Source: Aristolochia californica (taxonomy: Eukaryota > Streptophyta > Magnoliopsida > Piperales > Aristolochiaceae). From it: a DNA stretch of 64,000 nucleotides. Of this stretch, positions 24,801 through 38,300 are shown piece by piece. The position numbers and the translations under genes were made by a program. The DNA lies in assembly GCA_029961685.1 (NCBI GenBank), contig JARWKL010000002.1, positions 23,838,908 to 23,902,907 of the forward strand. The letters run 5' to 3'. Below the pieces are notes generated by a model, which did not search any database, had not been told where the DNA came from, and saw nothing but the letters and a program-made list of their open reading frames with translations. Position 1 is the stretch's first letter. Every line of letters starts with the position of its first letter.

Positions 24801-27141
24801 AAAAATGGGAGAGTGAAAACTCAAGTTTGGATCTGAAAACAAATTTTGAACATCCAAAATGGGAATGTACAAATACTGAGAGAGATAGTTCCAAAGAGTA
24901 TCTGTGATTTTTAAGCATAGGCAAAGAGTGGGTTGTTTGGCTCGGGTAAATATCCAACCACTTGAAAATTTGATTTTTTCTACTCCCTGAAATTTTTGAA
25001 TCACTATGTCCACTTGCATCCTCAACATGTTTCTGGCATGCATATCCACCACATTTAAAGCATGTTAGGATCAGTTAGAAGCCCCTTTCCTATAAAATTC
25101 CACCAAGCTTATTATTAGGGGTTGTACTTCTGGAATTTCTCAAACATGGATAACAAAACTTTGGAGTTTATTTTTAGTGCGTGAAATAATTTTCAATTTT
25201 TTTTGCATACATGAACTCTAAAATTTTAATTTTGTTATGCCTTATAACTTTTTTGTTTACAAGAAAAATGGGACAGTGAAAACTCAAGTTGGGATCTGAA
25301 AAAAAATTTGAACATCTAAAATGGAAATGCACAAACGCTGAGAGAGATAGTTCTAAAAAGTATCTGTGATTTTTAAGGATAGACAAAAAATGGGTTGTTT
25401 AGCTCTAGTAAATATCCAACCACTTGAGAATTTGATTTTTTCTACTCCTTGAAATTTTTGGATCACTAGGTCCACTTGCAACGTGAACATGTTTCTGGCA
25501 TGCATATCTACCACATTTAAAGCATGTTAGGATCAGCTAGAAGTCCCTTTCCTATAAAATTCCACCAAGCTTATTATTAGGGGTTGTTCTAGTAGAATTT
25601 CCCAAACATGGATAACAAAACCATGGAGTTCATTTTTAGTGCGTGAAATAATTTTCACAGTTTTTTTGCATACATGAACTCTAAAATTTTCATTTGGTTT
25701 ATGGCACTATATTTTTTTTTTACAAGAAAAATGGGAGAGTGAAAACTCAAGTTCGGATCTGAAAACAAATTTTGAATATCCAAAATGGAAATGCACAAAT
25801 GGTGAGAGAGATAGTTCCAAAATGTATCTGTGATTTTTAAGGATAGACAAGAAGTGGGTTCTTTGGCTCTGGTAAATATCCAAGCACTGGAGAATTTGAT
25901 TTTTTCTACTTGAAATTTTTGGATCAGTAGGTCCACTTGCATCCTCAACATGTTTCTGGCATGCATATCCACCACATTTTAAGCATGTTAGGATCAGTTA
26001 GAAGTCCCTTTCCTATAAAATTCCACCAAGCTTATTATTTGGGGTTGACCTAGAGGAAGTTCCCAAACATGGATAACAAAACCTTGGAGTTCATTTTTAG
26101 TGCGTGAAATATTTTTCAAATTATTTCGCATATATGAACTCTGAAATTTTCATTATGTTATGCCTGATATCTTTTTTGTTTACGAGAAAAATGGGAGAGT
26201 GAAAACTCAAGTTTGGATCTGAAAACAAATTTTGAACATCCAAAATGGAAATGCACTAATGCTGAGAGAGATAATTCCAAAATTAACAGTGATTTTTTAG
26301 GATAGGCAAAAAGTGAGTTGTTTGGCTCTGGTAAATATCCAACCACTAGAGAATTTGATTATTTCTACTCCGTGAAATTTTTGGATCATTAGGTCCACTT
26401 GCTTCCTCAACTTGTTTCTGGCATGCATATCCACCACACTTAAAGCATGTTAGGATCGGTTAGAACTCCCTTTCCTATAAAATTCCACCAAGCTTATTAT
26501 TACGGGTTGCACTAGTGGAATTTCCCAAACATGGATAACAAAACCTTGGAGTTAATTATTAGCGCGTGAAATAATTTTCAAATTTTTTTGCATACATAAA
26601 ATCTAAATTTTTCATTTTATTATGCCTTATATCTTTTTTGTTTACGAGAAAAATGGGAGAGTGAAAACTCAAGTTTTGATCTGAAAACAAATTTTTAACA
26701 TCCAAAATGGGAAAGCACAAATGTTGAGAGAGATAGTTCCAAAGAGTATCTGTGATTTTTAAGGATAGGCAAACAGTGGGTTGCTTGGCTCTAGTAATTA
26801 TCCAACCACTTGAGAATTTGATTTTTTCTACTCCTTGAAATTTTAGGATCACTAGGTCCACTTGCATCTTCAACATGTTTCTGGCATGCATATCCACCAC
26901 ATTTAAAGCATGTTAGGACCTGTTAGAAGTCCCTTTCCTATAAAATTCCACCAAGCTTATTATTAGGGGTTGTACTAGTGGAATTTCCCAAACAAGGATA
27001 AAAAAACCTTGGAGTTCATTTTTAGAGCGTGAAATAATTTTCAAATATTTTTTCATACATGAACTCTAAAATTTTCATTTTTATACCTTATATCTTTTTT
27101 GTTTTAGGAGAAAAATGGGAGAGTGAAAACTCAAGTTTGGA
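21826..27141. repeat. HOR copy 4 (short, four units deleted)
   Basis: Only 5,316 bp. It follows the 16-unit order through U8, then passes directly into the right half of U12. The loss is about 1,881 bp, equal to the summed lengths of U9, U10, U11 and U12 (462+463+493+463). It shares 'gatttaaaaac', 'cccaaatatgg' and 'gaacagaaa' in U1-U4 with copy 1 only. Confidence 0.97.
25198..25235. other. Deletion junction in copy 4 (U8 joined to U12)
   Basis: Left of here the sequence is U8 ('ttcaattttttttgc'). Right of here it is U12 ('taattttgttatgcc', 'ttataactttttt'). The crossover falls in 'gcatacatgaactctaaaa', which both units share, so the exact base cannot be fixed. Four unit lengths were removed in frame with the monomer phase, as expected from unequal exchange. 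Confidence 0.93.
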
Positions 27142-30100
27142 TCTGAAAAAAATATCTAACATCCAAAATGGGAATGTACAAATGCTGAGAAAGATAGTTC
27201 CAAAAAGTATATGTGATTTTTAAGGATAGGCAAAAAGTGGGTTGTTTGGCTCTTGTAAATATCCTACCACTTGAGAATTTGATTTTTTCTACTCCTTGAA
27301 ATTTTTGAATCACTAGGTCCACTTGCATCCTCAACATGTTTCTGGCATGCATAACCGCCACATTTAAAGCATGTTAGGATCAGTTAGAATTCCCTTTCCT
27401 ATAAAATTCCACCGAGCTTATTATTAGGGGTTGTACTACTGAAATTTCCCGAACATGGATAACAAAACTTTGGATTTCATTTTTTGTGCCTGATATAATT
27501 TTCAATTTTTTTTGCATAAATGAACTCTAAAATTTTGATTTTGTTATGCCTTATATCTTTTTTGTTTATGAGAAAAATGGAGAGTGAAAACACAAGTTTT
27601 GATCTAAAAACAAATTTTAACATCCAAAATGCAAATGCACAAATACTGAGAGAGATCGTTGCAAAAAGTATCTGTGATTTTTAAGGATAGGCAAAAAAAG
27701 TGGGTTGTTTGGCTCAGGTAAATATCCAATCACTTGAGAATTTGATTTTTTCTACACCTTGAAATTTTTGGATCACTTCGTCCACTTGCATCCTCAACAA
27801 GTTTCTTGCATGCATATCCACAACATTTAAAGCATGTTTGGATCAGTTAGAAGTCCCTTTCCTATAAAATTCCACCAAGCTTATTAGTAGTGGTTGTACA
27901 AGTGGAATTTCCCAAACATGGATAACAAAACCTTGGAGTTCATTTTTAGTGCGTGAAATAATTTTCAAATTTGTTTGCATACATGAACTCTAAAATTTTA
28001 ATTTTGTTATGCCTTGTATCTTTTTTGTTTACAAGAAAAATGGGAGAGTGAAAACTCAAGTTTTGATCTGAAAAAAAATTTGAACATCTAAAATGCAAAT
28101 GCACAAATGCTGAGAGAGATAGTTCTAAAAAGTATCTGTGATTTTTAAGGATAGGCAAAAAGTGGGTTGTTTGGCTCTGGTAAATATCCAACCACTTGAG
28201 ATTTTGATTTTTTCTACTCGAAATTTTTGGATCACTAGGTCCACTTGCATCCTCAACATGTTTCTGTCATGCATATCCACCACATTTAAAGCATGTCAGG
28301 ATCAGTTAGAAGTCCTTTTCCTATAAAATTCCACCAAGCTTATTATTAGGGGTTGAACTAGTGGAATTTACAAAACAAGGATAACAAAACCATGGAGTTC
28401 ATTTTTAGTGCGTGATATAACTTTCAATTTTTTTTGCATACATGAACTCTAATATTTTCATTTTGTTATGCCTTATATCTTTTTTGTTTATGAGAAAAAA
28501 GGGAGAGTGAAAAATCAAGTTTGGATCTGAAAAGAAATTTTGAAGATCCAAAATGGTAATGCACAAATGCTGAGAGAGATAGTTCCAAAAAGTATCTGTG
28601 ATTTTTAAGGATAGGCAAAAAGTGGGTTGTTTGGCTCTGGTAAATATCCAACCACTTGAGAATTTGATTTTTTCTACTCCTTGAAATTTTGGGATCACTA
28701 TGTCCACTTGCATCCTCAACGTGTTCCTGGCATACAGATCCACCACATTTAAAGCATGTTAGGATAAATTAGAAGTCCCTTCCCTATAAAATTCTACCAA
28801 GCTTTTTATTAGGTGTTGTACTAGTGAAATTTCCCAAACAAGGAAAACAAAACCTTGGAGTTCATTTTTAGAGCGAGAAATAATTTTTGAATTTTTGTAC
28901 ATACTTGAACTCTAAAATTTTCATTTTTTTATGCCGTATATCTTTTTTGTTTACGAGAAAAATGGGAGAGTGAAAACTCAAGTTTGGATCTGAAACAAAT
29001 TTTGAACATCCAAAATGGGAATCTACAAATGCTGAGAGAGATAGTTCCAAAAAGTATCTGTGATTTTTAAGGATAGGCAAAAAGTGGGTTGTTTGGCTCT
29101 TGTCAATAACCAACCACTTGAGAATTTGATTTTTTCTACTCCTTGAAATTTTGGATCACTAGGTCCACTTGCATCCTCAACATGTTTCTGGCATGCATAT
29201 CCACCACATTTAAAGCATGTTAGGATCAGTTAGAAGTCCCTTTCCTATAAAATTCCACCAAGCTTATTATTAGGGGTTGTACTAGTGGAATTTCCCAAAC
29301 ATGGATAACAAAACCTTGGAGTTCATTTTTAGTGCGTGATATAATTTTCAAAGTTTTTTTGCATACATGAACTCTAAAATTTTCATTTGGTTTATGCTAC
29401 TATCTTTTTTTTATGAGAAAAATGGGAGAGTGAAAACTCAAGTTTGGATCTGAAAACAAATTTTGAACATCCAAAATGGAAATGCACAAATGGTGAGAGA
29501 GAGAGTTCCAAAATGTATCTGTGTTTTTTAAGGATAGACAAGAAGTGGGTTGTTTGGCTCTGGTAAATATCAGCGCACTAGAGAATTTGATTTTTTCTAC
29601 TCGAAATTTTTGGATCACTAGGTCCACTTGCATCTTCAACTTGTTTCTGGCTTGCATATCCACCACATTTAAAGCATGTTAGGATCAGTTAGAAGTCCCT
29701 TTCCTATAAAATTCCACCAATCTTATTATTAGGGGTTGTACTAGTGGAATTTTCCTAACATGGATAACTAAACCTTGGAGTTAATTTTTAGTGCGTGAAA
29801 TAATTTTAAATTTTTTTTGCATAAGTGAAATCTAAAATTTTCATTTTATTATGCCTTATCTCTTTTTTGTTGATGAGAAAAATGGGAGAGTGAAAACTCA
29901 AGTTTGGATCTGAAAACAAATTTTGAACATCCAAAATGGGAATACACAAATCCTGTGAGAGATAGTTCCAAAAAGTATCAGTGATTTTTATGGATAGGCA
30001 AATAGTGGGTTGCTTGGCTCTAGTAAATATCCAACCACTTGAGAATTTGATTTTTTCTACTCCTTGAAATTTTTTGGATCATTTTGTTATACCTTTTATC

Positions 30101-33100
30101 TTCTTTGTTTAAGAGAAAAATGGGAGAGTGAAAACTCAAGTTTGGATCTGAAAACAAATTTTGAACATCCAAAATGGGAATGTACAAATACTGAGAGAGA
30201 TAGTTCCAAAGAGTATCTGTGATTTTTAAGCATAGGCAAAGAGTGGGTTGTTTGGCTCGGGTAAATATCCAACCACTTGAAAATTTGATTTTTTCTACTC
30301 CCTGAAATTTTTGAATCACTATGTCCACTTGCATCCTCAACATGTTTCTGGCATGCATATCCACCACATTTAAAGCATGTTAGGATCAGTTAGAAGCCCC
30401 TTTCCTATAAAATTCCACCAAGCTTATTATTAGGGGTTGTACTTCTGGAATTTCTCAAACATGGATAACAAAACTTTGGAGTTTATTTTTAGTGCGTGAA
30501 ATAATTTTCAATTTTTTTTGCATACATGAACTCTAAAATTTTCATTTTGTTATGCCTTATATTTTTTTATTTACAAGAAAAATGGGAGAGTGAAAACTCA
30601 AGTTGGGATCTGAAAAAAAATTTGAACATCTAAAATGGAAATGCACAAACGCTGAGAGAGACAGTTCTAAAAGGTATGTGTGATTTTTAAGGATAGACAA
30701 AAAGTGGGTTGTTTGGCTCTGGTAAATATCCAACCACATGAGAATTTGATTTTTTCTACTCCTTGAAATTTTTGGATCACTAGGTCCACTTGCATCCTCA
30801 ACATGTTTCTGGTATGCATATCTACCACATTTAAAGCATGTCAGGATCAGTTAGAAGTCCCTTTCCTATAAAATTCCACCAAGCTTATTATTAGGGGTTG
30901 TACTAGAAGAATTTCCCAAACAAGGATAACAAAACCATGGCGTTAATTTTTAGTGCGTGAAATAACTTTCAAATTTTTTTGCACACATGAACTCTAATAT
31001 ATTCATTTTGTTATGCCTTATATCTTTTTTATTTATGAGAAAAATGGGAGAGTGAAAGCTCATGTTTGTATCTGAAAAGAAATTGTGAATATCCAAAATG
31101 GAAATGCACAAATGCTGAGAGAGATAGTTCCAAAAAGTATCTGTGATTTTTAAGGATAGGCAAAAAGTGGGTTGTTTGGCTCTGGTAAATATCCAACCAC
31201 TTGAGAATTTGATTTTTTCTACTCGTTGAAATTTTTGGATCACTAGGTCCACTTGCATCCTCAACATGTTTCTGGTATGCATATCCACCACATTTAAAGC
31301 ATGGTAGGATCAATTAGAAGTCCCTTTCCTATAAAATTCCACGAAGCTTATTATTAGGGGTAGTACTAGTGGAATTTCCCAAACAAGGATAACAAAACCT
31401 TGAAGTTCATTTTTAGTGCGTGTAATAATTTTTCAAATTTTTTTGCATACATGAACTCTAAAATTTCATTTTTTTTTGCCTTATATCTTTATTTTTTACG
31501 ACAAATTAGGGAGAGTGAAAACTCATGTTTGTATCTGAAAAGAAATTGTGAATATCCAAAATGGAAATGCACAAATGCTGAGAAAGATAGTTCGAAAAAG
31601 TATCTGTGATTTTTCAGGATAGGCAAAAAGTGGGTTGTTTGGCTCTGGTAAATATCCAACCACTTGAGAATTTGATTTTTTCTACTCCTTGAAATTTTTG
31701 GATCACTAGGTCCACTTGCATCGTCAAAATGTTCCTGGCATGCACATCCACCACATATAAAGCATGTTAGGATCAATTAGAAGTCCCTTTCCTATAAAAT
31801 TCCACCAATCATTTTATTAGGGGTTGTACTAGTGGAATTTCCCTTTTATTAGGGGTTGTACTAGTGGAATTTCCCAAACATGGACAACAAAACCTTGGAG
31901 TTCATTTTTAGAGCGAGAAATAATTTTTGAAATTTCTTATACTTGAATTCTAAATTTTTCATTTTTTTATGCCTTATATCTTTTTTGTTTACGAGAAAAA
32001 TGGGAGAGTGAAAACTGAAGTTTGGATCTGAAAACAAATTTTGAACATCCAAAATGGTAAAGCACAAATGTTGAGAGAGATAGTTCCAAAAAAGTATCTG
32101 TGATTTTTAAGGATAGGCAAATAATGGGTTGCTTGGCTCTGGTAAATATCCAACCACTTGAGAATTTGATTTTTCTACTCCTTGAAATTTTTGGATCACA
32201 AGGTCCACTTGCATCCTCAAAATGTTTCTGGCATGCATATCCACGACATTTAAAGCATGTTAGGATCAGTTAGAAGTCCCTTACCTATAAAATATCACCA
32301 AGCTTATTAGTAGGGGTTGTACTAGTGGAATTTTGCAAACATGGATACCAAAACCTTGGAGTACATTTTTAGTGCGTGAAATAATTTTTGGATTTGTTTG
32401 CATACATGAACTCTAAAATTTTAATTTTGTTATGCCTTATAACTTTTTTGTTTACAAGAAAAATGGGACAGTGAAAACTCAAGTTGGGATCTGAAAAAAA
32501 ATTTGAACATCTAAAATGGAAATGCACAAACGCTGAGAGAGATAGTTCTAAAAAGTATCTGTGATTTTTAAGGATAGACAAAAAATGGGTTGTTTAGCTC
32601 TAGTAAATATCCAACCACTTGAGAATTTGATTTTTTCTACTCCTTGAAATTTTTGGATCACTAGGTCCACTTGCAACGTGAACATGTTTCTGGCATGCAT
32701 ATCTACCACATTTAAAGCATGTTAGGATCAGCTAGAAGTCCCTTTCCTATAAAATTCCACCAAGCTTATTATTAGGGGTTGTTCTAGTAGAATTTCCCAA
32801 ACATGGATAACAAAACCATGGAGTTCATTTTTAGTGCGTGAAATAATTTTCACAGTTTTTTTGCATACATGAACTCTAAAATTTTCATTTGGTTTATGGC
32901 ACTATATTTTTTTTTTACAAGAAAAATGGGAGAGTGAAAACTCAAGTTCGGATCTGAAAACAAATTTTGAATATCCAAAATGGAAATGCACAAATGGTGA
33001 GAGAGATAGTTCCAAAATGTATCTGTGATTTTTAAGGATAGACAAGAAGTGGGTTCTTTGGCTCTGGTAAATATCCAAGCACTGGAGAATTTGATTTTTT

Positions 33101-34336
33101 CTACTTGAAATTTTTGGATCAGTAGGTCCACTTGCATCCTCAACATGTTTCTGGCATGCATATCCACCACATTTAAAGCATGTTAGGATCAGTTAGAAGT
33201 CCCTTTCCTATAAAATTCCACCAAGCTTATTATTTGGGGTTGACCTAGAGGAAGTTCCCAAACATGGATAACAAAACCTTGGAGTTCATTTTTAGTGCGT
33301 GAAATATTTTTCAAATTATTTCGCATATATGAACTCTGAAATTTTCATTATGTTATGCCTGATATCTTTTTTGTTTACGAGAAAAATGGGAGAGTGAAAA
33401 CTCAAGTTTGGATCTGAAAACAAATTTTGAACATCCAAAATGGAAATGCACTAATGCTGAGAGAGATAATTCCAAAATTAACAGTGATTTTTTAGGATAG
33501 GCAAAAAGTGAGTTGTTTGGCTCTGGTAAATATCCAACCACTAGAGAATTTGATTATTTCTACTCCGTGAAATTTTTGGATCATTAGGTCCACTTGCTTC
33601 CTCAACTTGTTTCTGGCATGCATATCCACCACACTTAAAGCATGTTAGGATCGGTTAGAACTCCCTTTCCTATAAAATTCCACCAAGCTTATTATTACGG
33701 GTTGTACTAGTGGAATTTCCCAAACATGGATAACAAAACCTTGGAGTTAATTATTAGCGCGTGAAATAATTTTCAAATTTTTTTGCATACATAAAATCTA
33801 AATTTTTCATTTTATTATGCCTTATATCTTTTTTGTTTACGAGAAAAATGGGAGAGTGAAAACTCAAGTTTTGATCTGAAAACAAATTTTTAACATCCAA
33901 AATGGGAAAGCACAAATGTTGAGAGAGATAGTTCCAAAAAGTATCTGTGATTTTTAAGGATAGGCAAACAGTGGGTTGCTTGGCTCTAGTAAATATCCAA
34001 CCACTTGAGAATTTGATTTTTTCTACTCCTTGAAATTTTAGGATCACTAGGTCAACTTGCATCTTCAACATGTTTCTGGCATGCATATCCACCACATTTA
34101 AAGCATGTTAGGACCTGTTAGAAGTCCCTTTCCTATAAAATTCCACCAAGCTTATTATTAGGGGTTGTACTAGTGGAATTTCCCAAACAAGGATAACAAA
34201 ACCTTGGAGTTCATTTTTAGAACGTGAAATAATTTTCAAATATTTTTTCATACATGAACTCTAAAATTTTCATTTTTATACCTTATATCTTTTTTGTTTT
34301 AGGAGAAAAATGGGAGAGTGAAAACTCAAGTTTGGA
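27142..34336. repeat. HOR copy 5 (16 units, complete)
   Basis: A 7,195-bp copy with all units in order. Its first unit is mosaic: 'ccgccac' and 'cccgaac' as in copies 2 and 3, but 'gagcttattattagggg' as in copies 1, 4 and 6. Its last unit has 'aaggataacaaaacc' where the other copies have an A-run. Confidence 0.97.
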
Positions 34337-37300
34337 TCTGAAAAAAATATCTAACATCCAAAATGGGAATGTACAAATGCTGAGAAAGATAGTTCCAAAA
34401 AGTATATGTGATTTTTAAGGATAGGCAAAAAGTGGGTTGTTTGGCTCTTGTAAATATCCTACCACTTGAGAATTTGATTTTTTCTACTCCTTGAAATTTT
34501 TGAATCACTAGGTCCACTTGCATCCTCAACATGTTTCTGGCATGCATAACCACCACATTTAAAGCATGTTAGGATCAGTTAGAATTCCCTTTCCTATAAA
34601 ATTCCACCGAGCTTATTATTAGGGGTTGTACTACTGAAATTTCCCAAACATGGATAACAAAACTTTGGATTTCATTTTTTGTGCCTGATATAATTTTCAA
34701 TTTTTTTTGCATAAATGAACTCTAAAATTTTGATTTTGTTATGCCTTATATCTTTTTTGTTTATGAGAAAAATGGAGAGTGAAAACACAAGTTTTGATCT
34801 AAAAACAAATTTTAACATCCAAAATGCAAATGCACAAATACTGAGAGAGATCGTTGCAAAAAGTATCTGTGATTTTTAAGGATAGGCAAAAAAAGTGGGT
34901 TGTTTGGCTCAGGTAAATATCCAATCACTTGAGAATTTGATTTTTTCTACACCTTGAAATTTTTGGATCACTTCGTCCACTTGCATCCTCAACAAGTTTC
35001 TTGCATGCATATCCACAACATTTAAAGCATGTTTGGATCAGTTAGAAGTCCCTTTCCTATAAAATTCCACCAAGCTTATTAGTAGTGGTTGTACAAGTGG
35101 AATTTCCCAAACATGGATAACAAAACCTTGGAGTTCATTTTTAGTGCGTGAAATAATTTTCAAATTTGTTTGCATACATGAACTCTAAAATTTTAATTTT
35201 GTTATGCCTTGTATCTTTTTTGTTTACAAGAAAAATGGGAGAGTGAAAACTCAAGTTTTGATCTGAAAAAAAATTTGAACATCTAAAATGCAAATGCACA
35301 AATGCTGAGAGAGATAGTTCTAAAAAGTATCTGTGATTTTTAAGGATAGGCAAAAAGTGGGTTGTTTGGCTCTGGTAAATATCCAACCACTTGAGATTTT
35401 GATTTTTTCTACTCGAAATTTTTGGATCACTAGGTCCACTTGCATCCTCAACATGTTTCTGTCATGCATATCCACCACATTTAAAGCATGTCAGGATCAG
35501 TTAGAAGTCCTTTTCCTATAAAATTCCACCAAGCTTATTATTAGGGGTTGAACTAGTGGAATTTACAAAACAAGGATAACAAAACCATGGAGTTCATTTT
35601 TAGTGCGTGATATAACTTTCAATTTTTTTTGCATACATGAACTCTAATATTTTCATTTTGTTATGCCTTATATCTTTTTTGTTTATGAGAAAAAAGGGAG
35701 AGTGAAAAATCAAGTTTGGATCTGAAAAGAAATTTTGAAGATCCAAAATGGTAATGCACAAATGCTGAGAGAGATAGTTCCAAAAAGTACCTGTGATTTT
35801 TAAGGATAGGCAAAAAGTGGGTTGTTTGGCTCTGGTAAATATCCAACCACTTGAGAATTTGATTTTTTCTACTCCTTGAAATTTTGGGATCACTATGTCC
35901 ACTTGCATCCTCAACGTGTTCCTGGCATACAGATCCACCACATTTAAAGCATGTTAGGATAAATTAGAACTCCCTTCCCTATAAAATTCTACCAAGCTTT
36001 TTATTAGGTGTTGTACTAGTGGAATTTCCCAAACAAGGAAAACAAAACCTTGGAGTTCATTTTTAGAGCGAGAAATAATTTTTGAATTTTTGTACATACT
36101 TGAACTCTAAAATTTTCATTTTTTTATGCCGTATATCTTTTTTGTTTACGAGAAAAATGGGAGAGTGAAAACTCAAGTTTGGATCTGAAACAAATTTTGA
36201 ACATCCAAAATGGGAATCTACAAATGCTGAGAGAGATAGTTCCAAAAAGTATCTGTGATTTTTAAGGATAGGCAAAAAGTGGGTTGTTTGGCTCTTGTCA
36301 ATAACCAACCACTTGAGAATTTGATTTTTTCTACTCCTTGAAATTTTGGATCACTAGGTCCACTTGCATCCTCAACATGTTTCTGGCATGCATATCCACC
36401 ACATTTAAAGCATGTTAGGATCAGTTAGAAGTCCCTTTCCTATAAAATTCCACCAAGCTTATTATTAGGGGTTGTACTAGTGGAATTTCCCAAACATGGA
36501 TAACAAAACCTTGGAGTTCATTTTTAGTGCGTGATATAATTTTCAAAGTTTTTTTGCATACATGAACTCTAAAATTTTCATTTGGTTTATGCTACTATCT
36601 TTTTTTTATGAGAAAAATGGGAGAGTGAAAACTCAAGTTTGGATCTGAAAACAAATTTTGAACATCCAAAATGGAAATGCACAAATGGTGAGAGAGAGAG
36701 TTCCAAAATGTATCTGTGTTTTTTAAGGATAGACAAGAAGTGGGTTGTTTGGCTCTGGTAAATATCAGCGCACTAGAGAATTTGATTTTTTCTACTCGAA
36801 ATTTTTGGATCACTAGGTCCACTTGCATCTTCAACTTGTTTCTGGCTTGCATATCCACCACATTTAAAGCATGTTAGGATCAGTTAGAAGTCCCTTTCCT
36901 ATAAAATTCCACCAATCTTATTATTAGGGGTTGTACTAGTGGAATTTTCCTAACATGGATAACTAAACCTTGGAGTTAATTTTTAGTGCGTGAAATAATT
37001 TTAAATTTTTTTTGCATAAGTGAAATCTAAAATTTTCATTTTATTATGCCTTATCTCTTTTTTGTTGACGAGAAAAATGGGAGAGTGAAAACTCAAGTTT
37101 GGATCTGAAAACAAATTTTGAACATCCAAAATGGGAATACACAAATCCTGTGAGAGATAGTTCCAAAAAGTATCAGTGATTTTTATGGATAGGCAAATAG
37201 TGGGTTGCTTGGCTCTAGTAAATATCCAACCACTTGAGAATTTGATTTTTTCTACTCCTTGAAATTTTTTGGATCATTTTGTTATACCTTTTATCTTCTT

Positions 37301-38300
37301 TGTTTAAGAGAAAAATGGGAGAGTGAAAACTCAAGTTTGGATCTGAAAACAAATTTTGAACATCCAAAATGGGAATGTACAAATACTGAGAGAGATAGTT
37401 CCAAAGAGTATCTGTGATTTTTAAGCATAGGCAAAGAGTGGGTTGTTTGGCTCGGGTAAATATCCAACCACTTGAAAATTTGATTTTTTCTACTCCCTGA
37501 AATTTTTGAATCACTATGTCCACTTGCATCCTCAACATGTTTCTGGCATGCATATCCACCACATTTAAAGCATGTTAGGATCAGTTAGAAGCCCCTTTCC
37601 TATAAAATTCCACCAAGCTTATTATTAGGGGTTGTACTTCTGGAATTTCTCAAACATGGATAACAAAACTTTGGAGTTTATTTTTAGTGCGTGAAATAAT
37701 TTTCAATTTTTTTTGCATACATGAACTCTAAAATTTTCATTTTGTTATGCCTTATATTTTTTTATTTACAAGAAAAATGGGAGAGTGAAAACTCAAGTTG
37801 GGATCTGAAAAAAAATTTGAACATCTAAAATGGAAATGCACAAACGCTGAGAGAGACAGTTCTAAAAGGTATGTGTGATTTTTAAGGATAGACAAAAAGT
37901 GGGTTGTTTGGCTCTGGTAAATATCCAACCACATGAGAATTTGATTTTTTCTACTCCTTGAAATTTTTGGATCACTAGGTCCACTTGCATCCTCAACATG
38001 TTTCTGGTATGCATATCTACCACATTTAAAGCATGTCAGGATCAGTTAGAAGTCCCTTTCCTATAAAATTCCACCAAGCTTATTATTAGGGGTTGTACTA
38101 GAAGAATTTCCCAAACAAGGATAACAAAACCATGGCGTTAATTTTTAGTGCGTGAAATAACTTTCAAATTTTTTTGCACACATGAACTCTAATATATTCA
38201 TTTTGTTATGCCTTATATCTTTTTTATTTATGAGAAAAATGGGAGAGTGAAAGCTCATGTTTGTATCTGAAAAGAAATTGTGAATATTCAAAATGGAAAT
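34337..38300. repeat. HOR copy 6 (partial, last homogenised copy)
   Basis: Follows copy 5 at an offset of 7,195 bp through U9 and into U10. Differences from the HOR begin at about 38286 ('gaatattc' for 'gaatatcc'). By 38419 the sequence has the 'ctccttgaaattt' of U11 instead of the 'ctcgttgaaattt' of U10. The end of the homogenised array therefore lies between about 38286 and 38419; the value given is approximate. Confidence 0.9.

Noticed and set aside
1..38300. A CRISPR-like array
   Set aside because: The repeats are whole 460-bp monomers without short repeats alternating with unique spacers.
1..38300. Assembly artefact explaining the near-identical 7.2-kb copies
   Set aside because: Copies carry distinct private variants, a distinct insertion (copy 3) and a distinct deletion (copy 4), so they are not simple duplicates of one consensus. 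Raw reads would be needed for proof.
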